Part shown: positions 1-5,181 of the stretch, piece by piece
Layout: each line of letters begins with the position of its first letter
Position numbering within the stretch: position 1 is the first letter of the stretch
Assembly: GCA_031548675.1 (NCBI GenBank)
Contig: JAVBQU010000091.1
Coordinates: 1 to 5,181 of the forward strand
Length of the DNA: 5,181 nt
Source of the DNA: JAVBQU01 sp031548675
GTDB taxonomy: Bacteria; Bacteroidota; Bacteroidia; Bacteroidales; P3
Reading direction: 5' to 3'
Notes under the pieces: generated by a model
The model's input: only the letters and a program-made list of their open reading frames with translations
Database searches by the model: none
Told to the model about the DNA's origin: nothing
Program-made: the position numbers and the translations under genes

Positions 1-30
1 ATTTCAAGTTTCAAGATTTCAGATTTCAAG
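1..30. repeat. Degenerate ATTTCAAG short tandem repeat at the window edge
   Basis: Four imperfect head-to-tail units are visible: ATTTCAAG (1-8), TTTCAAG (9-15), ATTTCAG (16-22) and ATTTCAAG (23-30). The array is cut by the left edge, so its full length is unknown. It sits 60 bp beyond the 3' end of the thioesterase gene, in intergenic DNA. The rest of the gap to position 89 shows no ORF or clear signal. The unit structure is seen directly; any role (slippage-prone spacer, dispersed intergenic repeat family) is inference. Confidence 0.55.
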
Positions 31-89
31 ACGCAAAGTAAACCATGATAAGTGAGATGTGAATAGAATATCCTCTCATCATTCAACGT

Positions 90-509
90 TTATAATTCAT
101 AGTTATTTACCGCTTGTTTCATGGCTTCGGAAATAGGCAGAGATGTATCATTTACAATATCGTACCCCGATAAAATACTATTACAAGTACTCTTTACCTG
201 ATTATTTTTATCAATAATCCGTTGTATCATTCTCAGGCTTTTATTTCCGAATTGGTATATTTTAGATTCCACCCAAATTTCGTCGTGCATGCGGATAGAA
301 TGCATAAAATTAAGCTCGACATGAACTACTACCAATCTGGGATCTTTCCAGTTGAGTTTTGTATTTTCTATGTCTTGGAAATAATGTATCCGCCCCACAT
401 CGTAGTACGACGACTGTACGGCATTATTCACATGCCCTAAAGCATCTACATCGTTAAAACGTATCTGTATAGGTACTCTATGTTTAAATTGAATATTTTC
501 TAAATCCAT
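90..509 (-). CDS. Acyl-CoA thioesterase, 4HBT/YbgC-like hotdog family
   Basis: A 139-residue single hotdog-domain protein, the usual length for 4-hydroxybenzoyl-CoA thioesterase-like (4HBT) enzymes, which hydrolyse acyl-CoA thioesters in the cytoplasm. The signature lies at residues 17-40: RFNDVDALGHVNN followed by YYDVGR. This matches the family pattern RxxDxDxxGHVNN...R. By alignment with Pseudomonas 4-HBT (Asp17), Asp22 is the likely catalytic residue. The residue after HVNNAV is Gln where many homologues have Tyr. Alternating beta strands follow (LVVVHVELNF at 59-68; KSLRMIQRII at 90-99), as in the hotdog sheet. It is the last gene of a three-gene minus-strand unit, 17 nt after the amidase gene, with an A-rich leader and no Shine-Dalgarno. 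The family is clear; the acyl substrate cannot be read from the sequence. Confidence 0.9.
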   Translation of the reverse strand: MDLENIQFKHRVPIQIRFNDVDALGHVNNAVQSSYYDVGRIHYFQDIENTKLNWKDPRLVVVHVELNFMHSIRMHDEIWVESKIYQFGNKSLRMIQRIIDKNNQVKSTCNSILSGYDIVNDTSLPISEAMKQAVNNYEL

Positions 510-526
510 ATTTTTAAATATCTCTT

Positions 527-1396
527 TTAAAATTTATCCCAATCCAAGCCCACATTAAATTTCTGCCTGAAACTTTGTAGTGCCGGATAAGATAATGATG
601 TATGCAAAACGCACTCCGTATCGGTTTTGGCAGCAAGTAACATTTCCCCTTTGTAATTATACACTGCCGAATCGCCCGAATAGTTTAATGCAGGTTCCTC
701 TCCTACCCTGTTTACACCAATTGTATAAGCTATATTTTCGATAGCCCGGGCAGGTAATAGCGTTTTCCATACCTGTGAACGAACTTGAGGCCAGCATGCC
801 ACATAAATCAGAACGTCATATTGATATTCGTTATGCTCATAACGATTCCGGCTCCAGACTGGAAAACGCAAGTCATAACAAATCAAAGGTTTTATTTTCC
901 AGCCATGCAAATTTACGATTAAATCCTGAGAACCGGCAGTTACCACATCTTTTTCCTCGCTCATGCGGAAAACATGATGTTTGTCATAATATTGCAGATT
1001 TCCATCAGACTGCATCCAAATCAAGCGGTTATAGATTTTATCATTTTCTTCTATCAGCAGCGAACCCGTAATTACACATTTTAGCTTCCGGGCTTGTTCC
1101 TGCATCCATTGCACGCCTAAATCCTGCATGGTTTCCGCATATTTTTGATAAGCAACAGAGAAACCTGTTGTAAATAATTCGGGTAAAATAATCAGATCCG
1201 TACCTTGTTCTACCTGTTGCAGCAGTTTGGTTAAATGCTCAATGTTCTTAACAATATCCTGATGTACCAAATCCGGTTGGATCAGTGCAATTTTTAAATT
1301 CTTACGCTCATATTGGGCATAATACGACATACTTTCTTCCTTGTTTTCTTTTAGCAAATCGCCCGGCACAAAAGCCAATTTATAATCTATAGCCAT
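527..1396 (-). CDS. Carbon-nitrogen hydrolase, probable omega-amidase (YafV/Nit2-like)
   Basis: A nitrilase-superfamily enzyme with the full Glu-Lys-Cys triad: Glu73 in LPELFTTGF, Lys139 in YYDKHHVF and Cys173 in LICYDLRFP (numbered from the longest start). The C-terminal QSFRQKFNVGLDWDKF (274-289) resembles the end of omega-amidases of the YafV/Nit2 group. These hydrolyse 2-oxoglutaramate or 2-oxosuccinamate to the oxoacid and ammonia, closing glutamine-transaminase reactions such as those of methionine salvage. No signal peptide, so cytoplasmic. The start is uncertain. ATG at 1396 lies 6 nt after the LRR stop, suggesting coupling, and gives 289 aa. ATG at 1330 (residue 23) has an AAGGAAG motif 5 nt upstream and gives 267 aa, nearer the usual family length. 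The first conserved strand is LKIALIQ (34-40), so residues 1-22 are not needed for the fold. The family call is firm; the substrate is inferred. Confidence 0.9.
   Translation of the reverse strand: MAIDYKLAFVPGDLLKENKEESMSYYAQYERKNLKIALIQPDLVHQDIVKNIEHLTKLLQQVEQGTDLIILPELFTTGFSVAYQKYAETMQDLGVQWMQEQARKLKCVITGSLLIEENDKIYNRLIWMQSDGNLQYYDKHHVFRMSEEKDVVTAGSQDLIVNLHGWKIKPLICYDLRFPVWSRNRYEHNEYQYDVLIYVACWPQVRSQVWKTLLPARAIENIAYTIGVNRVGEEPALNYSGDSAVYNYKGEMLLAAKTDTECVLHTSLSYPALQSFRQKFNVGLDWDKF
1336..1342 (-). promoter_or_regulatory. Shine-Dalgarno-like motif before the alternative amidase start at 1330
   Basis: On the minus strand AAGGAAG is followed by AAAGT and then ATG (1330-1328). This is good Shine-Dalgarno spacing and is unusual in this window, where other starts have only A/T-rich leaders. 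It favours the shorter 267-residue amidase. The same bases encode KEES in the longer frame, so an A-rich coincidence is possible, and Bacteroidota use Shine-Dalgarno pairing weakly. Confidence 0.35.
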
Positions 1397-1402
1397 AATA
1401 AA

Positions 1403-2053
1403 TTAATCTTTTTGTTTGATGCGCCCATCGCAATTACACGTAGCCGAAAGTTTTACCATAGTATCAGGCAGTAAATTTAAAATAGCCTGCTGGGCTTCTT
1501 TGGTCATATAAACATTACGAAGGTCTAGAAATTTCAGCGTACCTGCCAACTGTTTAAATCTTGGAGGTAAAGCTGTAACATCTGTACCCCAAACATCCAA
1601 AACTTCTAATTTGTTTAACTCTGACATTTCTGCAGGCAGTTCTTCAAGAGGGTTTCGGTTTGCAATTAATTCTGTCAAATTTCTGCATTGTCCTATACTT
1701 GCAGGAAGTCTTTGAATCCGGTTTTTTTCAATATTCAAACTTTGCAGTGATTTTAATTTCCCAATAAAATCAGGTAGTTCTGTCAATTTATTTTTCCCAA
1801 GATTGAGTTGCTGCAAGTTGGTAAATTGTATAATTTCTGAAGGAACAGTTGTAAGTTTCTGTTTGCTGAGATTAAGCACATAAACTTTTTCAGGAGCTTT
1901 CAGGGCTGAATCTAAAGATGTAAAAATATTTTCGGAAGCAATCGGCGTTTGTGCAAAAACAGAAGAAAAGCATAGGATGAAAAGCCATAACAAACATTGT
2001 ATTCTCTTCTTACTATTGGAACTGCACTTTCTATGTATATTTTTGCCTGGCAT
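1403..2053 (-). CDS. Secreted leucine-rich-repeat protein
   Basis: With ATG at 2053 the protein has 216 residues. It begins with a Sec signal peptide: a basic n-region with KKR at 15-17, the hydrophobic core CLLWLFILCF, and likely cleavage after SSVFA at residue 34. No proper lipobox is visible, so it is probably periplasmic or secreted. Residues 57-181 hold about six LRRs of roughly 23 residues with pattern LxxLxLxxNxLxxLPxxIxxLxxL, for example LQQLNLGKNKLTELPDFIG and LQSLNIEKNRIQRLPASIG. The last repeats are irregular, and a C-terminal cap contains Cys-Asn-Cys (206-208). LRRs build a curved solenoid for protein binding; the ligand is unknown and there is no enzymatic domain. The frame stays open to an ATG at 2185, but those 44 extra residues are not signal-like, and a -7 promoter box at 2078-2071 lies downstream of that ATG. 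It is first gene of the minus-strand unit, 6 nt before the longer amidase start. Confidence 0.85.
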   Translation of the reverse strand: MPGKNIHRKCSSNSKKRIQCLLWLFILCFSSVFAQTPIASENIFTSLDSALKAPEKVYVLNLSKQKLTTVPSEIIQFTNLQQLNLGKNKLTELPDFIGKLKSLQSLNIEKNRIQRLPASIGQCRNLTELIANRNPLEELPAEMSELNKLEVLDVWGTDVTALPPRFKQLAGTLKFLDLRNVYMTKEAQQAILNLLPDTMVKLSATCNCDGRIKQKD

Positions 2054-2070
2054 TTTTCTACAATAAAATG

Positions 2071-2101
2071 CAAAGATAACATTAAGCGAGGAGAATTCTA
2101 A
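2071..2101 (-). promoter_or_regulatory. Bacteroidota-type promoter of the LRR-amidase-thioesterase unit
   Basis: Reading the minus strand, TATCTTTG (2078 to 2071) is an exact match to the Bacteroidota -7 consensus TAnnTTTG. It is preceded, with a 19-nt spacer, by TTAG (2101 to 2098), one mismatch from the -33 TTTG element. Transcription would begin near 2065, giving a leader of about 12 nt before the ATG at 2053. This places the promoter downstream of the longer ORF's ATG at 2185 and so decides the start. The match is seen directly; activity is inferred. Confidence 0.6.
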
Positions 2102-2134
2102 GTATTTGATACTAGATTTTATGTCAAGGGTAAT

Positions 2135-2154
2135 ACATAATTGTAACAATATGT
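2135..2154. promoter_or_regulatory. Imperfect inverted repeat overlapping the rimM promoter, possible operator
   Basis: The left arm ACATAATTGT (2135-2144) and right arm ACAATATGT (2146-2154) are complementary apart from one extra A in the left arm. They flank a single central A. The inner part ATTGT-A-ACAAT (2140-2150) is a perfect dyad. The right arm covers the candidate rimM -33 element at 2150-2153, where a bound protein could block transcription. In AT-rich DNA such a dyad can arise by chance, and no regulator gene lies in the window. Confidence 0.25.
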
Positions 2155-2180
2155 ACTTTTCTGTAAAAAGCGTACTTTTG
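2150..2180 (+). promoter_or_regulatory. Bacteroidota-type promoter of rimM-trmN6
   Basis: TACTTTTG at 2173-2180 matches the TAnnTTTG -7 consensus exactly. TATG at 2150-2153, one mismatch from the -33 TTTG, lies 19 nt upstream, the same spacing as in the opposing promoter. Expected transcription start is near 2186, so the leader before the rimM ATG at 2195 would be only about 9 nt, with no room for a Shine-Dalgarno. An upstream partial copy of the box, GTACTTTT, lies at 2153-2160. Confidence 0.6.
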
Positions 2181-2194
2181 CACAAAAATAAATT

Positions 2195-2719
2195 ATGAAG
2201 AAAGAAGAGTGTTTTTATTTGGGCAAGATTACCAAACCATTTGGATATAAAGGAGAATTGGTATTTTATCTGGATGTGGATGAACCTGCTAAATATGCTA
2301 AATTAGATATGGTTTTTGTAGAAATCAAGCAACAATTAATACCTTTTTTCATTGAAAATATTCGTCTGAAAGATTACAACGCCACTGTAAAGCTGAAAGA
2401 TATTCCTACAGAGGAAGCTTTGCAGATGATAAACAATAATTTATACTTACCATTATCAATGCTTCCTCCATTGAAAGGTAATCAATTTTATTATCACGAA
2501 ATAACCGAATACAAAGTAATTGATAATAACAGAGGCGATATCGGCTTTGTAGAAACAGTTTTGGAATATCCACATCAGGCTATTTTGCAAATTAAATTTG
2601 AAGATAAAGAGATTCTTTTACCCATTGTGGATAAAATCATACATAAACTAGACCGTGAGAAACAGGAGCTTTATGTAATAGCTCCTGAAGGTTTAATTGA
2701 TTTCTATTTACAGATGTAG
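2195..2719 (+). CDS. rimM: Ribosome maturation factor RimM
   Basis: A 174-residue protein of normal RimM length. RimM binds ribosomal protein S19 and assists late assembly of the 30S head and 16S rRNA processing. The N-terminal RimM domain (about 5-85) opens with YLGKITKPFGYKGEL (8-22), matching the family G-x-I-x-x-x-x-G-x-K-G-E motif. The C-terminal PRC-barrel (about 95-172) carries GFVETVLEYPHQAILQI, then EILLPIVDKIIHKLD and the terminal PEGLIDFYL, all typical of RimM. The ATG sits just after a strong -7 promoter box, so this start is well supported. In many bacteria rimM lies between rpsP and trmD. Here the upstream neighbour is a divergent LRR gene, so rimM leads its own transcript. The trmN6 gene follows after 11 nt. 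Confidence 0.96.
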   Translation: MKKEECFYLGKITKPFGYKGELVFYLDVDEPAKYAKLDMVFVEIKQQLIPFFIENIRLKDYNATVKLKDIPTEEALQMINNNLYLPLSMLPPLKGNQFYYHEITEYKVIDNNRGDIGFVETVLEYPHQAILQIKFEDKEILLPIVDKIIHKLDREKQELYVIAPEGLIDFYLQM

Positions 2720-2730
2720 AGCGACCATAT

Positions 2731-3435
2731 ATGCCTTTTCAATTTAAACAGTTTGAAGTTGCTGACGAACAATCTTCGATGAGGGTTGGCACAGATGCGG
2801 TATTGCTCGGAGCGTGGGCTGATGTGGAAAACGCTCATACCATTTTAGACATCGGAACGGGATGTGGAATTATTGCCCTGATGCTAGCCCAACGCAATGC
2901 CGATGGAATTGTTACTGCTATTGACAAGGATATAGATTCCATAAACCAAGCTCAGATTAATTTTGCAAATTCGGCATGGAGTAAACATTTACAAGCCTTA
3001 CATATTAATTTTATAGAATTCCATAAAAATCATCCGAAGAAATTTGATCTTATTGTAAGCAATCCTCCATTTTTTTCTCAATCCCTAAAACCGGAATGTG
3101 CTACCCGCAGTACTGCCCGCCATAACGACAGTTTACCTTTCGATATTTTGGCAATAGGTGTGTCTCAATTATTAAATCCACAAGGTAAATCTGCTTTTAT
3201 ATTACCTGTTTCCGAAAGCAGTTTATTTAAAGAAAAAATGCAACAAGCCGGTTTATACTGCAACCGGCAAACTTGGGTGTCTCATACCTCTAAACACAAG
3301 CCCGTTAGGCTGCTTATGGAGTTTTCTTTTAATGATAAAGTATTACAGGAAAATTATTTGACTATACGGGATGAAGAACAACAATTTACAAATAACTACC
3401 GAAAGCTAACCCAAGATTTTCATCCGTTTTTCTAA
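2731..3435 (+). CDS. trmN6: tRNA1(Val) (adenine(37)-N6)-methyltransferase, TrmN6/YfiC family
   Basis: A 234-residue class I SAM-dependent methyltransferase. SAM-binding motif I is LDIGTGCGIIAL (39-50), an acidic residue after strand 2 is Asp65 in AIDKD, and the catalytic N6-adenine motif IV is NPPFF (111-115), the form shared by amino-N methyltransferases. The N-terminal MRVGTDAVLLGAW (17-29) is diagnostic of the YfiC/TrmN6 group, which methylates A37 next to the anticodon of tRNA1(Val) in E. coli. The C-terminal YRKLTQDFHPFF matches the family's R-x-L-T-x-D-F ending. It is cytoplasmic and presumably co-transcribed with rimM 11 nt upstream, which fits a shared role in the translation machinery. 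Its TAA (3433-3435) interlocks with the TAG of the convergent gene. An rRNA or protein methyltransferase is less likely given the YfiC-specific N-terminus. Confidence 0.9.
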   Translation: MPFQFKQFEVADEQSSMRVGTDAVLLGAWADVENAHTILDIGTGCGIIALMLAQRNADGIVTAIDKDIDSINQAQINFANSAWSKHLQALHINFIEFHKNHPKKFDLIVSNPPFFSQSLKPECATRSTARHNDSLPFDILAIGVSQLLNPQGKSAFILPVSESSLFKEKMQQAGLYCNRQTWVSHTSKHKPVRLLMEFSFNDKVLQENYLTIRDEEQQFTNNYRKLTQDFHPFF

Positions 3436-4400
3436 GATAATAGCCCCTGCATGGTTTTTAGGAAATGGTAAGTTTTAGAATAATCTTTTTTTAAAAGGAA
3501 ATAAGGCTGCTGAATTCCCCCAAAAGAACGGATAAAATGTTCTACCGGTTCCAGCATACTCCCCTCGAAATCGAAACAAAGTTTGGGATTTATTTTTGAA
3601 ATAAATTGCAAGGCTTCCCAAAGCAGCAAAACATTAGAACCGCTATTGCGTAAGGCAGGGTCTCCACCAGCTAAAAGATAATATGCCGATGTTTCGTCCC
3701 AAATCATATAAATTGCCCCATGAATATTTCCTTCCTTATCTATAGCATAAAAGTTTTTTCCGCAATTCCGTTCTGCACAAGCAGTAAATATGCGGTCTAA
3801 TTGTTGTTGCGAATAAGGAATCTTTTTGTTTTGCCTATCGAAACTTAATTTATTAATCCGGTAAAATGTTTCTACATCACAATCTGTTTTTACCTGAAGA
3901 ATTTCCTGAGCCTTACGAATATTGATTTTAATCGTACTATCGAAACTTTGGTAAAGTTTCTCCATGTCCGACAAATCATGTATTACATACGTATACCGTG
4001 TTGCCTGTGTATAATTCTGCCAATAAAAAGGCAACCAGTTTTGCAAAGCAGGATGTTGCTGCTGATGGAAAAAAGCTAATTTCTGAGATTCAATTTGACT
4101 AATCAGCTGGGTAATCAATTTCTTTTCAAAATTGACCTTTGTGTTATATTTTTGATTATCGGGATATTTTATAAAAAGTCCGGTATAAGGCGTAAGTATG
4201 GGCTGGCTTATTCCTCTAAATCCTAGTTTATCTTTGGTTGTATAATAAACCAAAGATGCCAAAACATCGCCATGATTATCCACTATAGCTACATCCCAAT
4301 TCTCTTCGCCACATACAGCGTCCATCCACCAATCGGTAAGAAAAATGGAAAGCTGTTTATTGCTTTTACAGAATTTACGGTAAATTTCTTTGTTGCTCAT
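3432..4400 (-). CDS. FemAB-like GNAT-fold acyltransferase of unknown substrate
   Basis: A 322-residue protein with no signal peptide or membrane segment, matching the FemAB-related GNAT class (Acetyltransf_6 type). An N-terminal half with FRGISQPILTPYTGLFI (61-77) is followed by a second GNAT-like half. Typical marks are KINIRKAQ (158-165), the NFYAIDKEGNIHGAIYMIWD strands (216-235), YYLLAGGDPALRNSGSNVLLLWEAL (240-264), and near the C-terminus FDFEGSMLEPVEHFIRSFGG (277-296). Relatives include the FemABX aminoacyltransferases that build peptidoglycan cross-bridges and polysaccharide-associated acyltransferases. A peptidoglycan role is not shown, and the substrate (aminoacyl-tRNA or acyl-CoA) cannot be read here. 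Its ATG overlaps the TGA of the TraB/GumN gene as ATGA (4400-4397), suggesting translational coupling. Its TAG interlocks with the trmN6 TAA on the opposite strand. Confidence 0.82.
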   Translation of the reverse strand: MSNKEIYRKFCKSNKQLSIFLTDWWMDAVCGEENWDVAIVDNHGDVLASLVYYTTKDKLGFRGISQPILTPYTGLFIKYPDNQKYNTKVNFEKKLITQLISQIESQKLAFFHQQQHPALQNWLPFYWQNYTQATRYTYVIHDLSDMEKLYQSFDSTIKINIRKAQEILQVKTDCDVETFYRINKLSFDRQNKKIPYSQQQLDRIFTACAERNCGKNFYAIDKEGNIHGAIYMIWDETSAYYLLAGGDPALRNSGSNVLLLWEALQFISKINPKLCFDFEGSMLEPVEHFIRSFGGIQQPYFLLKKDYSKTYHFLKTMQGLLS

Positions 4401-5181
4401 GGTTTATTAAACTCAAAAGGAATTGCTTTTACTTCATAGCCTTTTTGCCGGAGCAAGCTGATAAGTCCGTTATTGCCTGTTAGATGCATGGCTCCTACAG
4501 CCACAAAAGCCGTTTGTTTTTTAATAGTTTGGTCTATTTTATCAGCCATTTTTAAATTTCTTTCGGTCAGAAAAATATTGAAAAAATCTTCGCCATACGA
4601 ACTTATATCCAATGTATCGAAATCTGATAAATAGCCTGACAAATAGATTTCTACCATTTCTTCGCTTTGATCTTTTTGGGCAGAGGTATCTTTAATCAAC
4701 ATCATCAGCCATTTACATTGATCCTCCAGAGAAATCCGCTCTATGCACGACAATTGGTCATCAAGGGTTTCTAAACCTTCTACCGATTTTTTATGTTTTT
4801 CTGCCAAAGCCAGAAGATAGTTATCTAAAAACGAAGTTTCATCCTGACTAAAAAGGTCATTTGTAAGCAGCGACATCAGGAAAAAAGGTTTCATTTTTTT
4901 ATAGGGTTTTATCCCTGATTGCAAGCGTTTCTTTACGGTATCTTTCAATAGCTGATAATCTTCGGCACTCAGAAGTTTATCAAGCGAAAGACTGTCGGTC
5001 GTATACATGGCTTTAGCCATTTTTGCCATATCCACATTTTGCAACGACATTTCAGGCATAAAAAGCTCGCATTTATTCAACGATTGAATTACTATATCAT
5101 CAAACGCAAATACCCTTTTATCTTTAATATGGATGGTTCCGTAGAGGTACGATATTTTTTTTGACTTTTTGCCTCTTACTT
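4397..5181 (-). CDS. TraB/GumN family protein, 5' end outside the window
   Basis: At least 260 residues are visible and the frame is open to the window edge. A TTG at 5080-5078 could be taken as the start, but the 33 codons upstream encode RGKKSKKISYLYGTIHIKDK and RVFAFDDIVIQS. This contains the first TraB/GumN GxxH motif (GTIH, 5140-5129), so that TTG is an internal leucine. The second motif, GAMH within VAVGAMHLTGNNGLISLL, is near the C-terminus (His codon 4486-4484). GLETLDDQL holds the conserved Glu-Thr between them, and ERN is also conserved. In the family the paired GxxH motifs and Glu form a metal-dependent hydrolase site, as in Tiki proteases; most bacterial members are uncharacterised, many with a signal peptide. 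About 30 residues, perhaps including such a peptide, would lie beyond the edge. The downstream GNAT gene overlaps its stop. Confidence 0.85.
   Translation of the reverse strand, partial: VRGKKSKKISYLYGTIHIKDKRVFAFDDIVIQSLNKCELFMPEMSLQNVDMAKMAKAMYTTDSLSLDKLLSAEDYQLLKDTVKKRLQSGIKPYKKMKPFFLMSLLTNDLFSQDETSFLDNYLLALAEKHKKSVEGLETLDDQLSCIERISLEDQCKWLMMLIKDTSAQKDQSEEMVEIYLSGYLSDFDTLDISSYGEDFFNIFLTERNLKMADKIDQTIKKQTAFVAVGAMHLTGNNGLISLLRQKGYEVKAIPFEFNKP

Noticed and set aside
45..82. Possible hairpin terminator after the thioesterase gene (ATGA + TGAGA pairing with TCTCATCAT)
   Set aside because: The stem needs a 4-nt bulge, the loop is about 16 nt, the arms are AT-rich and no T-tract follows on the minus strand.
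222..440. 72-residue plus-strand ORF
   Set aside because: It lies antisense inside the well-supported thioesterase gene, has no family-like sequence and no promoter or leader.
775..1071. 98-residue plus-strand ORF
   Set aside because: It is antisense within the amidase gene, whose catalytic motifs are intact in the other frame; the translation resembles no known protein.
2092..2099. Perfect 8-bp palindrome AGAATTCT in the LRR promoter spacer
   Set aside because: It is too short to call an operator, and symmetry stops immediately outside it; chance is likely in AT-rich DNA.
2099..2127. TTGACA on the minus strand (2127-2122) with a weak -10-like hexamer TACTTA 17 nt on
   Set aside because: The -10 match is poor, and the Bacteroidota-type promoter nearer the gene is a much better explanation.
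2054..2185. N-terminal 44 residues of the longest LRR ORF
   Set aside because: They lie upstream of an exact -7 promoter box and ahead of a complete signal peptide, and overlap the divergent rimM promoter.
1..5181. Search for CRISPR arrays, insertion sequences, tRNA/rRNA genes, toxin-antitoxin or phage-defence modules
   Set aside because: No repeat-spacer pattern, transposase, terminal inverted repeats, RNA gene or defence-type domain was seen; nearly all of the window is covered by intact genes of known families.

Overview
The window looks like an ordinary chromosomal stretch from a member of the Bacteroidota. The DNA is AT-rich and most start codons lack a clear Shine-Dalgarno sequence. 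Both divergent genes in the middle are preceded by an exact TAnnTTTG box, the -7 element of the Bacteroidota primary sigma factor. The protein types (an omega-amidase-like nitrilase, a secreted LRR protein, a TraB/GumN protein, a FemAB-like GNAT protein, and RimM next to a TrmN6-type methyltransferase) fit that phylum. Genus cannot be told from sequence alone.

Layout: (1) positions 1-89 are intergenic and begin with a short degenerate ATTTCAAG-type tandem repeat cut by the window edge. (2) Positions 90-2053 on the minus strand form a tight three-gene unit, in transcription order: secreted leucine-rich-repeat protein, carbon-nitrogen hydrolase (probable omega-amidase), hotdog acyl-CoA thioesterase. 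Gaps are only 6 and 17 nt. (3) Positions 2054-2194 are a divergent promoter region with one Bacteroidota-type promoter on each strand and an imperfect inverted repeat near the rimM promoter. (4) Positions 2195-3435 on the plus strand carry rimM and then trmN6, 11 nt apart, both acting on the translation apparatus. (5) Positions 3432-5181 on the minus strand carry a TraB/GumN-family gene that runs off the right edge, followed by a FemAB-like GNAT gene joined to it by an ATGA overlap. This pair converges on trmN6 with interlocked stop codons.

The rimM-trmN6 pair is a small translation-maturation operon (30S assembly and tRNA modification). The LRR-amidase-thioesterase unit mixes an envelope protein with two small-molecule housekeeping enzymes, and no shared pathway is evident. 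The TraB/GumN-GNAT pair is probably translationally coupled and neither member has a firm function.

Main corrections to a naive ORF reading: the LRR gene starts at 2053, not 2185, because its promoter lies inside the longer ORF. The TraB/GumN gene does not start at the TTG at 5080 but continues in frame to the window edge and includes the family's first GxxH motif. I found no mobile element, CRISPR array, RNA gene or new defence-like system here.
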